From: Luteococcus sp048595755
Lineage (GTDB): Bacteria; Actinomycetota; Actinomycetes; Propionibacteriales; Propionibacteriaceae
Length of the DNA stretch: 64,000 nt
Direction of reading: 5' to 3'
Assembly: GCF_048595755.1 (NCBI RefSeq)
Contig: NZ_CP184360.1
Span: forward strand, 2,356,001-2,420,000
Shown: piece after piece, positions 1 through 7,909 of the stretch
How the letters are laid out: each line of letters starts with the position of its first letter
Position numbering within the stretch: position 1 is the stretch's first letter
Position numbers and translations under genes: made by a program
The notes under the pieces: model-generated
What the model saw: the letters and a program-made list of their open reading frames with translations, nothing else
Databases searched by the model: none
Told to the model about the DNA's origin: nothing

Positions 1-352
1 TGTTGTCGGAGTCCCGGTCGTTGGAATCCGTGTCGTTGGAATCCGAGTCGTTGTTATTGGAGTCCCGGTTGTCGGAGTCCGAGTCGTTGGAATCCCTGTC
101 GTTGCTGTCCGAGTCCCTGTCGTCGGAGTCCGAGTCGTCGGAACCGGTGGACGAATCGTCGTCCGAGTTGTTGTTGTTCGACTCGTTCGCGTTCGAGCCA
201 CCCTTGTCGCTGTCGTCCTTCTCGGCAGACACGCTCGGTTCGCTCTGGGGGACCGCGGTGTCCTCCTTCGGCGAGATCATCGAGCAGGCTGAGAAGGCCG
301 GCAGGAGGGCGAGGGCTGCAATGCTGGCGCGGCGCGCAGTGGAGAGGCTCAA
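1..352 (-). CDS. Asp/Ser/Asn-rich lipoprotein, N-terminal part (3' end outside window)
   Basis: TTG start preceded by an AAAGGA ribosome site. The first 23 residues form a lipoprotein signal peptide with lipobox AFSAC, so the mature protein should be tethered to the outer face of the membrane. After about 25 residues the chain becomes a low-complexity SD/SN/RD repeat that runs off the window edge, so the functional domain is not visible. It is a paralogue of the complete lipoprotein at 6869-7780, which has the same layout (lipobox FTAC, CSM motif, acidic linker) followed by a folded domain. Both genes carry the same hairpin about 85 bp upstream. The low-complexity tract is probably a linker. 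The opposite strand is also open here, but the signal peptide, ribosome site and paralogue fix this strand. Confidence 0.8.
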   Translation of the reverse strand, partial: MSLSTARRASIAALALLPAFSACSMISPKEDTAVPQSEPSVSAEKDDSDKGGSNANESNNNNSDDDSSTGSDDSDSDDRDSDSNDRDSNDSDSDNRDSNNNDSDSNDTDSNDRDSDN

Positions 353-437
353 GGGAATCCTTTCGATGGGGTGACCCGAGGGCACCTTGACGTGGTTCTT
401 GCTTGCACCCCCATCGTGCTTGGGCAGCAGTCCAACT

Positions 438-463
438 GTCGATGGGGAGAACTCCCCATCGAC
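438..463 (-). promoter_or_regulatory. Perfect hairpin in the leader of the lipoprotein gene
   Basis: Eleven-base perfect arms (GTCGATGGGGA / TCCCCATCGAC) with a 4-nt loop lie 86 bp upstream of the lipoprotein start. Almost the same hairpin, followed by the same ACAGTTGG tail, sits at the same distance before the paralogue at 7780. It could be a protein-binding operator, a 5' RNA stem or a terminator. There is no U-run after it on the gene's strand, which argues against a simple terminator. Confidence 0.6.
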
Positions 464-741
464 TCTTCTTCAAGCAGGGTTCAGTTTGCGGGACGACGCC
501 CTCCACCCCTCCCGAAAGCCTGGTTGCCAGCCGATGCCGAGGCGCAGGGGTGGCCGGTCTTCGCGGGGAAGGTGCGCGTCCGGCGCTGAATCAATTCATC
601 GTCCAAGGGGGGCGAGTCGGTGTGGGTCGCGCCTGTTGGCAGGTTGGCGAAGGGTATCTCGCGCCTTGGGGAGTACCTCCGAAAGGGTGCGCCCCTAGGG
701 GTGTAATCCCTTGTGGGGTTGAGGTGTGGCGTTCGCTGAGG

Positions 742-987
742 ATGAATCCGGTGGCGCTGTGGGGCCTGCTGGGCCTCGCGGGTCTGGCCGGTCTTGCCGG
801 ACTGAAGAAGAAGCCCGAGCAGCACACCACCGTGCGTCCTGCCCACGTCGACACCCGCCACGAGCCGGTGCGCACCACCAATGTTCGCGCCAACGACACC
901 GTGCGTGACGCCGACCGTCAGGGCGACAAGCTGCGCGACCCGAAGCTGGATCGCGACCTCGACAACGACGGCCGTCGCGACATCTGA
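742..987 (+). CDS. Small WGLLGLAG-type membrane-anchored protein
   Basis: An 81-residue product. It starts with a short hydrophobic segment, WGLLGLAGLAGLAGL, followed by a KKK stop-transfer and a very hydrophilic Arg/Asp/Thr-rich tail. This is the layout of WGxxGxxG-motif small proteins, whose function is unknown. The hydrophobic segment is short, so it may be an amphipathic or sorting element rather than a full membrane span. ATG 742 has a poor ribosome site; GTG at 724 has GGGG about 8 bp upstream and would add six residues. A strong terminator follows directly, which supports a real transcript. Confidence 0.55.
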   Translation: MNPVALWGLLGLAGLAGLAGLKKKPEQHTTVRPAHVDTRHEPVRTTNVRANDTVRDADRQGDKLRDPKLDRDLDNDGRRDI

Positions 988-1015
988 GCCGAACCTCGGC
1001 TGACCTGAACGGATG

Positions 1016-1048
1016 AAGGGCGCCCGGAGCACTGGCTCCGCGCGCCCT
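1016..1048. terminator. GC-rich bidirectional terminator hairpin
   Basis: AAGGGCGC and GCGCCCTT arms extend through CGGAGC/GCTCCG with an ACTG loop. It lies between the convergent small protein gene and the symporter gene and can serve both. Confidence 0.7.
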
Positions 1049-1080
1049 TCGTCGTGGTGACTGGTTTGTGCTGGATCGGG

Positions 1081-2445
1081 TCAGACCGTCTGCAGCTGCG
1101 GGGACTCTTCCCGACGCCGGGACTGGTCACGCCAGCGGCCGTCGTAGACCTCCTGGTCGAGGATGCCGTGACGCTTGGCGACGATCGCCGGGATCGCGGT
1201 CTGACCGGCCACATTGGTGGCGGTGCGCGCCATGTCGAGGATCGGGTCGATGGCCAGCAGCAGACCCACGCCCTCCAGCGGCAGGCCCAGCGTGGACAGG
1301 GTCAGGGTGAGCATCACGATCGCGCCGGTCAGGCCCGCGGTGGCGGCCGAACCGACCACCGAGACGAAGGCGATCAGCAGGTAGTCACCGATCCCCAGCT
1401 CGATGCCGAAGAGCTGGGCCACCGTGATGGCCGCCAGGGCCGGGTAGATCGAGGCGCAGCCGTCCATCTTGGTGGTGGCGCCGATCGGCACGGCGAAGGA
1501 TGCGTATTCACGCGGAACACCAAGCCGGTCGATGACATTCTGCTGGGTCACCGGCAGGGTGCCCACCGACGAACGCGAGACGAAGGCCAGCTGGATGGCC
1601 TGGCCGGCACCCTTGAACCAGCGCACCGGGCTCAACCCGTGCAGGGCGAGCAACGCCGGGTACATCACGAACATCACCAGGGCGCAGCCCAGGTAGACGT
1701 CGAAGGCGAAGATGCCCAGCGGCTGCACCAGGTCCCAGCCGTACTGGGCCACGGCCTTGCCGATCAGGCCGGCCGAGCCGATCGGGGCCAGCAGGATGAT
1801 CCACCAGGTGAGCTTCTGGAAGATCTCCAGGCCCGCGGTGGCGAAGTCGATGAAGGGCTTGGCGGTCTGTTCACCGACGGCAAGTGCCGCGGCGCCCAGG
1901 GCAATGCCGATCACCACCACCTGCAGCACGTTGAAGCTCAGGGCGCTGGTGACCGAGACATCGGCCCCTTCGCCCTCCAGCGAGGAATCCACCTGCAGGC
2001 CGAGGATGTTGTTGGGCACCAGGGACTTCAGGAAGTCGAGCCAACCACCCTGGGTGCTGACCGCGTGGGCGGTGGAGGTGTCGATGGTGGCCGAGGCACC
2101 GGGGTTGGTGAGCAGACCGATCATCAGGGCGAGGGCGACGCTGAGCGCGGCCGTGATGCCGAACCAGACCAGGGTGTTGATGGCCAGCTTGGCGGCATTG
2201 TGGACCTGGCGCAGGTTGCTGATGGAGACCACCAGTGCGAACAGCACCAGTGGCACGACGACCACCTTGAGCAGGCTGACGAAGATGCTGCCGACGGTGA
2301 CGAGGACTTCGGTGAGCCAGGCGAGCTCGAAGCTGCGGGCGATGTAGCCCAGCACGATGCCGACGGCCAGGCCGATGAAGACCTTGGCCCAGAAGGGGAT
2401 GCTGCGGCGAGCGGAATGCGCTTCAGCCGCTGATGGAGTGGACAA
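1081..2445 (-). CDS. Dicarboxylate/amino acid:cation symporter (DAACS family)
   Basis: A 454-residue polytopic membrane protein of the glutamate/aspartate/dicarboxylate transporter fold (GltP, DctA, TcyP). Family hallmarks are present: the re-entrant loop SRSSVGTLPVT, the TM7 motif GATTKMDG (NMDGT in classic members) and the TM8 substrate/cation motif DMARTATNVAGQ. The Asn-to-Lys change in NMDG may alter ion coupling, so the substrate (dicarboxylate, glutamate or cystine) is not assigned. The longer frame to 2490 was rejected: TTG at 2445 has GAAAGG at the right distance, and the extra 15 residues look non-coding. Monocistronic, between two terminators. Confidence 0.85.
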   Translation of the reverse strand: MSTPSAAEAHSARRSIPFWAKVFIGLAVGIVLGYIARSFELAWLTEVLVTVGSIFVSLLKVVVVPLVLFALVVSISNLRQVHNAAKLAINTLVWFGITAALSVALALMIGLLTNPGASATIDTSTAHAVSTQGGWLDFLKSLVPNNILGLQVDSSLEGEGADVSVTSALSFNVLQVVVIGIALGAAALAVGEQTAKPFIDFATAGLEIFQKLTWWIILLAPIGSAGLIGKAVAQYGWDLVQPLGIFAFDVYLGCALVMFVMYPALLALHGLSPVRWFKGAGQAIQLAFVSRSSVGTLPVTQQNVIDRLGVPREYASFAVPIGATTKMDGCASIYPALAAITVAQLFGIELGIGDYLLIAFVSVVGSAATAGLTGAIVMLTLTLSTLGLPLEGVGLLLAIDPILDMARTATNVAGQTAIPAIVAKRHGILDQEVYDGRWRDQSRRREESPQLQTV

Positions 2446-2610
2446 GACGAGACCTTTCGAGGGTTGTGGTGGACGAGATGCTCTCGTCACGACAACCGGT
2501 GGTCTTGCGCCTGCCGTGGTCGATGGTCAGTCGCTGCCAGAACAAGGTCATGGTGCTCCTTCCATCGTGACTGCTCCTTGGATGCCCGCAAAGGCTACAA
2601 CCAGCAGAAT

Positions 2611-2659
2611 GCCCGGTCCATTCCTTGCCTGATCAGGATCTGCAAGGAAGGGACCGGGC
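2611..2659 (-). terminator. Terminator of the SDR gene
   Basis: A long hairpin with arms starting GCCCGGTCC and ending GGACCGGGC, and an inner TTCCTTGC/GCAAGGAA stem, lies just downstream of the short-chain dehydrogenase stop. Confidence 0.7.
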
Positions 2660-2674
2660 ACCCAGGGTGCGACG

Positions 2675-3571
2675 TCAGGGCGTCGGCATGCCACCGTTGA
2701 CGTTGATCGTCTCGCCCACCACATAGCTCGACTCGGGGGAGGCGAGGAACACATAGGCCGAGGCCAACTCCACCGGATGGCCGGCGCGGCCCAGCGCGGT
2801 CTGCTTGCCGAAGTCGGGCAGGTCCTCGGTCTGCTGGCCACCCTGCACCTGCAAGGGGGTCCAGATCGGGCCCGGCGCGACGGCGTTCACGCGGATCCCC
2901 TTGGGGGCCAGGTACTGGGCCAGGCCCTTGCTGAAGTTGTTGATCGCGGCCTTGGTGGAGGCGTAGTCGATCTTGTCCTCGCTGGGCTGGTAGGCCTGCA
3001 CCGAGGTCGAGTTGATGATGGTGGCGCCTTCGGGCAGGTGCTTCAGGGCCTCCTGGCTGGTCCAGAACATGGCCAGGATGTTCGTGTCGAAGGTCTCGCG
3101 CAGCTGCTCGTCGGTCATCTCCTCGAAGGAGGCGGTCGACTTCTGGTGGCCGGCATTGTTCACCAAGATGTCCAGGCCACCCAGCGCCTCGGCCGCGTCG
3201 TTGACGAGCTTCCGGGCAGCCTCGGAGGTGGACAGGTCGGCCGGGAGCCGGACTGCCTTTCGCCCCTCGGCCTCGATCAGCTCGGCGATCTTGGCGGCGT
3301 CCTCTTCCTCCGCCGGCAGGTAGCCCAGCGCGACATCGGCCCCCTCACGAGCGAAGGCGATCGCCACGGCGGCACCGATGCCGGAGTCGCCCCCGGTCAC
3401 CAGCGCCTTGCGGCCCTCCAGACGGCCCGTGCCCCGATAGGTCTTCTCGCCACGATCGGGCTTCGGCATCAGGTCTGCGTCCAGGCCGGGCTCGGGCTGG
3501 CGCTGCTCGGGGATCTGCAGATCCTCGTAGCGTGTGACCGGATTGGCAAAGTGCAGCTGGTCTTGGGTCAT
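2675..3571 (-). CDS. SDR-family oxidoreductase (general-stress GSP39/YghA type)
   Basis: A 298-residue classical short-chain dehydrogenase. It has a 50-residue N-terminal extension typical of the stress-related glucose/aldehyde dehydrogenase subgroup, then the nucleotide-binding motif VTGGDSGIGAA, NNAG, a catalytic Ser in NSTSVQAY, YASTK (Tyr and Lys) and the C-terminal VGETINVNGG. The natural substrate is unknown; this subgroup reduces aldehydes or ketones with NAD(P)H. ATG 3571 was chosen over the longer frame because GAAAGGAACACG precedes it and the extension lacks family similarity. Stands alone, with its own terminator. Confidence 0.88.
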   Translation of the reverse strand: MTQDQLHFANPVTRYEDLQIPEQRQPEPGLDADLMPKPDRGEKTYRGTGRLEGRKALVTGGDSGIGAAVAIAFAREGADVALGYLPAEEEDAAKIAELIEAEGRKAVRLPADLSTSEAARKLVNDAAEALGGLDILVNNAGHQKSTASFEEMTDEQLRETFDTNILAMFWTSQEALKHLPEGATIINSTSVQAYQPSEDKIDYASTKAAINNFSKGLAQYLAPKGIRVNAVAPGPIWTPLQVQGGQQTEDLPDFGKQTALGRAGHPVELASAYVFLASPESSYVVGETINVNGGMPTP

Positions 3572-3719
3572 CGTGTTCCTTTCCACAGTTCGAATCCACG
3601 GTGGTGGTTCCACTGCTTTCGACCCTAGGTGCCAGCCGGCCGGATGACGACACCCGAAGGGAGGCAGCCATTCCACCCCCAGCGAACGGCGGGCCGTCAG
3701 CACGCTAGGGTGATCCGAA

Positions 3720-3797
3720 AGGACGCGGGGTGCTGCGCTGTGGCAGCTGAGAGAAGACCCGTTGAACCTGCTCTAGTTCGAACTAGCGAAGGGACGT
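3720..3797 (+). promoter_or_regulatory. TPP riboswitch (THI element)
   Basis: Contains the conserved blocks GGGGTGC, GCTGAGA, CCCGTTGAACCTG and the closing ACTAGCGAAGGGA. It lies immediately before thiM. The 3' end of the aptamer contains the GGGA that serves as the thiM ribosome site, 6 bp before the ATG. No separate terminator hairpin is visible between aptamer and start, so control by ribosome-site masking on TPP binding is the natural reading (inference). Confidence 0.95.
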
Positions 3798-3800
3798 CTC

Positions 3801-4613
3801 ATGTCGAACGACCATGGCCGCACGCCTGTGGAGACCACCGAGGTGGGGGCCGCGCTGGCAGCACTGCGCCAGACAGGCCCCCTGGTGGGCTGCATCACCA
3901 ACATCGTCGTGGCCCAATGGACCGCCAATGTGCTGCTCGCCAGCGGTGCCGCCCCCGCGATGGTCGACCACCCCGACGAATCGGGGGTCTTCGCGAGCGT
4001 CGCGCAGGGCCTTCTGGTCAACACCGGAACCCCCTATCCGGACACCATTCGGGCGATGGTCGCCGCAGCCCGTGGTGCCCACCAGTCGGGCACCCCGTGG
4101 GTGCTCGACCCGGTGGCGGTGGGGGTGCTGCCGGCCCGAACCGGGGTGGCGCGCGAGGTGCTGCAGTACGGCCCGACCATCATTCGGGGCAATGCCTCGG
4201 AGATCCACGGCCTCGCCGGCGGCAGCGGCGGCCGGGGAGTCGACTCGACCTCGGCACCCGAGGAGGTGCTGGACACCGCCCGCGAATTGGCCCAACGCCA
4301 CGGCTGCGTGGTGGCCGTCTCGGGTGCCGTGGACCACATCACCGATGGACGGCAGACGGTGCGGGTGCACAACGGTCACCCGGTGATGACCCGGGTCACC
4401 GGCGTGGGATGCGCCCTCGGGGCGCTGATGGCGGGCTTCGCCGCGGTCACCGAGCCCTTGGCCGCCGCCACCGCCGCCACCGCACTGATGACCGTGGCCG
4501 CGGACCGCGCCGTGGTGGGATCGGCGGGGCCGGGAACCTTCGCGGTCGCCCTCATCGACGAGTTGGCCGCCATCACGCCAGAGGAACTCGCCGGCGCGGT
4601 GGAGCTGTCATGA
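3801..4613 (+). CDS. thiM: Hydroxyethylthiazole kinase
   Basis: A 270-residue cytoplasmic enzyme that phosphorylates 4-methyl-5-(2-hydroxyethyl)thiazole for thiamine salvage. Family signatures seen: VGCITNIVVAQWTANVLL near the N terminus, AMVDHPDE, WVLDPVAVG, RGNASEI and the nucleotide-site VTGVGCALGAL. First gene of the TPP-riboswitch operon; its stop overlaps the thiE start by 4 bp (ATGA), so translation is probably coupled. Confidence 0.95.
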   Translation: MSNDHGRTPVETTEVGAALAALRQTGPLVGCITNIVVAQWTANVLLASGAAPAMVDHPDESGVFASVAQGLLVNTGTPYPDTIRAMVAAARGAHQSGTPWVLDPVAVGVLPARTGVAREVLQYGPTIIRGNASEIHGLAGGSGGRGVDSTSAPEEVLDTARELAQRHGCVVAVSGAVDHITDGRQTVRVHNGHPVMTRVTGVGCALGALMAGFAAVTEPLAAATAATALMTVAADRAVVGSAGPGTFAVALIDELAAITPEELAGAVELS

Positions 4614-5287
4614 CAAGATCGACCAGGACCCCCGCCGAGACCTTGACCTGCTACTTGGTCACCGACACCCGCCTGTGCGGCGGCATCGACGAGGTGGTCG
4701 CCACCGTCGACGCGGCCATCGACGGGGGAGTGACCTTCGTCCAGGTGCGAGACCCCCACGCCGACGACGAGACCTTCCTGGCCCTGGCGCGCCGAGTCGT
4801 GGACACCGTCGCGGGGCGCGTGCCGGTGGTGCTGAACGATCGTGTGCACCTGGTCTGCGCCAGCGGAGCCGACGGTGCGCACATCGGCCAGGATGATGCG
4901 GACCCGCTCGTCGCCCGGCAGCTGCTGGGGAGCAAGGCGATCCTCGGTCTTTCCGTGCAGACGCTGGACCATGTGGCCACGGCCATGGCGCTGCCCGACG
5001 GCACCATCGACCACCTGGGAGTGGGGCCCGTCTGGGGCCAGCAGACCAAGCTCGACGCCGCTGCCCCCGGCGGCCCGGAGCTGCTGGCACGCATCTGTGC
5101 CGCCAGCCCGTGGCCCTGCGTCGCGATCGGCGGTGTCGGCCCCGAGACCGCCGCCCAGGTGGCCACCGCGGGCGCGGGAATGGCGGTGGTCAGCGCCATC
5201 TGCGGCACCCCCGATCCCCGCGCCGCCACCCGCGCACTACTGGAGGCACACCGCCGTGCCGCCCAACCCGAACAGGAGAAGCGATGA
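4610..5287 (+). CDS. thiE: Thiamine-phosphate synthase
   Basis: A 225-residue TIM-barrel enzyme joining HMP-pyrophosphate and thiazole phosphate to make thiamine phosphate. Visible motifs are YLVTDT at strand 1, FVQVRD, NDRVHLV, GAHIGQDD, LGVGPVWGQQTK and AIGGV near the C terminus, as in canonical ThiE. The start is the ATG overlapping the thiM stop, and the gene overlaps thiD by 4 bp. Together with thiM and thiD it completes a salvage route from thiazole and HMP to thiamine phosphate. Confidence 0.95.
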   Translation: MTRSTRTPAETLTCYLVTDTRLCGGIDEVVATVDAAIDGGVTFVQVRDPHADDETFLALARRVVDTVAGRVPVVLNDRVHLVCASGADGAHIGQDDADPLVARQLLGSKAILGLSVQTLDHVATAMALPDGTIDHLGVGPVWGQQTKLDAAAPGGPELLARICAASPWPCVAIGGVGPETAAQVATAGAGMAVVSAICGTPDPRAATRALLEAHRRAAQPEQEKR

Positions 5288-6093
5288 CCACCACCGTGCT
5301 CAGCATTGCCGGAGTCGACCCCAGCGGCGGGGCCGGCCTGCTTGCCGACGTCAAGACCTTCAGCGCGCTGGGTGGCTATGGCATGGGCATCGTCACCGCC
5401 CTCACCGCCCAGTCCACCCAGGGGGTGACGGGCGTCAGCCCCGTCGACCCGTCCTTCGTGCGCGCCCAGTGGGACACGCTGGCCGACGACATCCTGCCCG
5501 ACGCCATCAAGATCGGCATGCTCGGCTCCACCCAGATCACCGAGACCGTCGCGGGGATCATCGACGACTACCGCGCTCGCGGCGGTGAGCACGTGGTGCT
5601 CGATCCCGTCATGGTGGCCACCTCGGGTGACCGGCTGCTGGATCCCGACGCCGAGGCCGCAGTGCGAGGGATCATCAGCCGGGCCAGCCTGATCACCCCC
5701 AACCTGCCGGAGGCCGCGGTGCTGCTGGGCGTCGACGAGGCCATTGACCAGGACGGGATGCGGGAGCAGGCCCAGGCCCTGCTCGAGCTGGGTGCCCAAC
5801 GGGTCCTGGTCAAGGCCGGCCACCTGGAGGGTCCCACCGCCGTGGATCTCTACCAAGACGCCGAGGGCCTGCAGGAGTTCTCGGCCAATCGGGTCGACAC
5901 CCGCAACACGCACGGCACGGGCTGCACGCTCTCGTCGGCGATCGCCTGCCTGCGGTCGCAGCGTGGCTCGTGGGCGCTGGCCTGCGAACAGGCCAAGCAA
6001 TGGCTGACCCGGGCACTGGAACACGCCGACGCATTGGCGGTGGGCCAGGGACACGGCCCGGTGCATCACTTCTGGAACCAGTGGGAGGACTGA
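5284..6093 (+). CDS. thiD: Hydroxymethylpyrimidine/phosphomethylpyrimidine kinase
   Basis: A 269-residue ribokinase-fold kinase that phosphorylates HMP to HMP-P and then HMP-PP. Signatures: SIAGVDPSGGAGLLADVKTF at the N terminus, a YGMG loop, VLDPVMVATSGD, ITPNLPEA and the anion-hole/catalytic motif NTHGTGCTLSSA. Coupled to thiE by an ATGA overlap; the next gene, tenA, begins 1 bp after its stop. Confidence 0.95.
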   Translation: MTTTVLSIAGVDPSGGAGLLADVKTFSALGGYGMGIVTALTAQSTQGVTGVSPVDPSFVRAQWDTLADDILPDAIKIGMLGSTQITETVAGIIDDYRARGGEHVVLDPVMVATSGDRLLDPDAEAAVRGIISRASLITPNLPEAAVLLGVDEAIDQDGMREQAQALLELGAQRVLVKAGHLEGPTAVDLYQDAEGLQEFSANRVDTRNTHGTGCTLSSAIACLRSQRGSWALACEQAKQWLTRALEHADALAVGQGHGPVHHFWNQWED

Positions 6094-6094
6094 G

Positions 6095-6745
6095 ATGAAT
6101 TTCAGCAAGGAACTGTGGGCCGCGGCCGAACCCATCGTGGCGGCGATCCATGAGCACCCCTTCGTCGTGGGCCTGGGCGATGGCAGCCTGCCGCGGGAGG
6201 TCTTCCTGGGGTACATGGAGCAGGACGCGCTCTACCTGGGAGCCTACGGCCGCTCCATGGGGCTGCTGGCCGCCAAGGCGAGTCGCCCCGAGGAAGTGGC
6301 CTTCTGGGCCCAGGGGGTGCACGGCGCGATCCTGGCCGAGCGTGAGCTCCACGCCGGCCATGTCGTGGTCGACGACTCGGACTCGAAGATGTCACCCACC
6401 TGCCGCGGCTACACCAGCTTCGTGCTGGGACAAGCGGCGACGGCCCCCTACGAGGTGGGCGCGAGTGCCGTGCTGCCCTGCTTCTGGATCTACCAGGTGG
6501 TGGGCGAACACCTGCTGCGCAGCGCGGGCGAGCTGGCCCGCCATCCCTACGGCGACTGGATCGGCATGTACTCCGACGAGGCCTTCGCCCAGTCCACCCA
6601 GCAGGCGATCGCGATCGTGGACCGATTGGCCGGTGAGGGCACGCAGGCCCTGCGGCAACAGATGCTGGAGGCCTTCCTGATCGCCTCGCGCTATGAGTGG
6701 ATGTTCTGGGACGCCGCCTGGCGACGGGAGACCTGGCCGGTCTGA
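6095..6745 (+). CDS. tenA: TenA-family thiaminase II / aminopyrimidine aminohydrolase
   Basis: A 216-residue all-helical protein that hydrolyses degraded thiamine pyrimidines (aminopyrimidine) to HMP, feeding ThiD. The family nucleophile Cys lies in VLPCFWIYQVVGE (about residue 129). The C-terminal YEWMFWDAAW carries the Glu expected near residue 205. Last gene of the riboswitch operon and followed by a strong hairpin. Its presence with thiM/E/D and without thiC/thiG suggests a salvage-oriented operon; de novo genes may lie elsewhere. Confidence 0.92.
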   Translation: MNFSKELWAAAEPIVAAIHEHPFVVGLGDGSLPREVFLGYMEQDALYLGAYGRSMGLLAAKASRPEEVAFWAQGVHGAILAERELHAGHVVVDDSDSKMSPTCRGYTSFVLGQAATAPYEVGASAVLPCFWIYQVVGEHLLRSAGELARHPYGDWIGMYSDEAFAQSTQQAIAIVDRLAGEGTQALRQQMLEAFLIASRYEWMFWDAAWRRETWPV

Positions 6746-6769
6746 GCGCAGCTGCCTCCTGGCACGACC

Positions 6770-6804
6770 GGGCCCCGGCCTCCCGTGATGGGAGACCGGG
6801 GCCC
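6770..6804. terminator. Terminator after the thi operon
   Basis: GGGCCCCGG...TCCC / GGGA...CCGGGGCCC hairpin with a GTGAT loop, 25 bp after the tenA stop and before the convergent lipoprotein gene. Confidence 0.75.
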
Positions 6805-6868
6805 AGTGATCAGGACCAGACGATGAGCATCGGGTGACTCCTCACCCGAGGTGCCCCCGGGCGTGTGG

Positions 6869-7780
6869 TCAGGCGGACACGTAGCAGGTGGCGTCCGACA
6901 GGTCGACGCCCTTCGCGTCGTACATCGGGATCTCGTAGTCGACGGAGTCACCCTGGTTCGGGTTGTCGTTGAGGCCGTCCGAGCCGTGGTAGATCTTGCC
7001 GTCGGAGGTGACGCAGGCGCCGTTGGCGGTGACGCTGCCCTTGACGGGGCCGTTGGTGGTGGCGGTGCCGGTGAGCACCTGCACGCCACGGCTCTTGCTG
7101 GACTCGTCCACCTGCGGGCGCGAGATCTTGCTGATCTCGAAGCCATTGGTCAGGTCGGTCTTGTCGATCAGGCTGGCCTTGAAGGTCTTGGGCTGGGCGC
7201 CCTTGGGCAGTTTGATCAGGTTGCTGGTGACCAGGTCATGCGAGCCGACGGTGTAGACCGAGGTCAGGCCGGTGTTCTCGGCGATCTCCTTGCCGGAGGC
7301 GTCGAACAGGCGGATGCGCAGGTTGAGCGACATCGGACGGTCGGTGGTGGCCTTGAAGACCGCGGTGATGCGACCGTAGCTGCCGGTGGAGGTGGGCCCA
7401 CCCTGGATCTCGACCAGCTCCAGGTTCTGGATGCCCGAACCGGCCGGCACGTTCAGACGCTGGCGCACCTGGGTGCTCTTGCCACCGGAGTTGGAGCTGG
7501 AGCCCTGGCTGCTGCTGTCGCGGCGATCGTCCGAGGGCTCGTCGCTGTTGTCGCGGTCGCTGTCGTCCGAGTTGTCGTTGCGATCGTCCTTGTTGTCGCC
7601 GTCCTTGTTGTCGCCGTCGTTGTTCTGGGAGTCGCCCTGGTCGCCCGACTGGCTGGCGGCGCTCTGGCCCGGAACTGCCTCGACGATCTTCTCGCTGCCG
7701 GGCAGCATCGAGCAGGCGGTGAAGGTGGGAACGATGGCCAAGCAGGCGATGCTGGCACGAAGCAGGTCGGAGCGGCTCAT
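6869..7780 (-). CDS. Lipoprotein with acidic linker and folded C-terminal domain
   Basis: A 303-residue product. The signal peptide ends in FTAC (Cys about residue 22), so it should be an exported lipoprotein. Residues about 45-100 are an Asp/Asn/Ser-rich linker. The remaining ~200 residues look like a beta-rich domain with segments such as GSYGRITAVFKATTDR and LRIRLFDASGKEI, resembling DUF4352/FxLYD-type extracellular domains, plus a C-terminal Cys pair (ANGACVT, DATCYVSA) that may form a disulfide. Function unknown. Paralogue of the partial gene at the left window edge, with a matching hairpin 84 bp upstream. ATG follows AAAGGACTCGCC. Confidence 0.75.
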   Translation of the reverse strand: MSRSDLLRASIACLAIVPTFTACSMLPGSEKIVEAVPGQSAASQSGDQGDSQNNDGDNKDGDNKDDRNDNSDDSDRDNSDEPSDDRRDSSSQGSSSNSGGKSTQVRQRLNVPAGSGIQNLELVEIQGGPTSTGSYGRITAVFKATTDRPMSLNLRIRLFDASGKEIAENTGLTSVYTVGSHDLVTSNLIKLPKGAQPKTFKASLIDKTDLTNGFEISKISRPQVDESSKSRGVQVLTGTATTNGPVKGSVTANGACVTSDGKIYHGSDGLNDNPNQGDSVDYEIPMYDAKGVDLSDATCYVSA

Positions 7781-7863
7781 GGCGAGTCCTTTCGATCATG
7801 GTCTGTCAGCACCGGTGGTGCTGGCTTGCGTGATCCATGCTGCTTGCTGGTGGGACCAACTGT

Positions 7864-7885
7864 CGATGGGGAGAAGTCCCCATCG
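7864..7885 (-). promoter_or_regulatory. Hairpin in lipoprotein leader, copy 2
   Basis: CGATGGGGA / TCCCCATCG arms, 9 bp with a GAAG loop, followed on the gene strand by ACAGTTGG. Same sequence and spacing as the copy at 438-463; one loop base differs (GAAG versus GAAC). Confidence 0.6.
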
Positions 7886-7909
7886 CCGATCTTCAACTGG
7901 GCTTCAATT

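Noticed and set aside
3..374. Plus-strand Ser/Glu-rich protein at the left edge
   Set aside because: It is the reverse reading of the lipoprotein low-complexity tract; the minus strand has a lipobox, ribosome site and paralogue.
1054..2433. 459-residue plus-strand open frame
   Set aside because: Exactly antisense to the symporter; composition is His/Gln/Gly-rich shadow sequence with no ribosome site.
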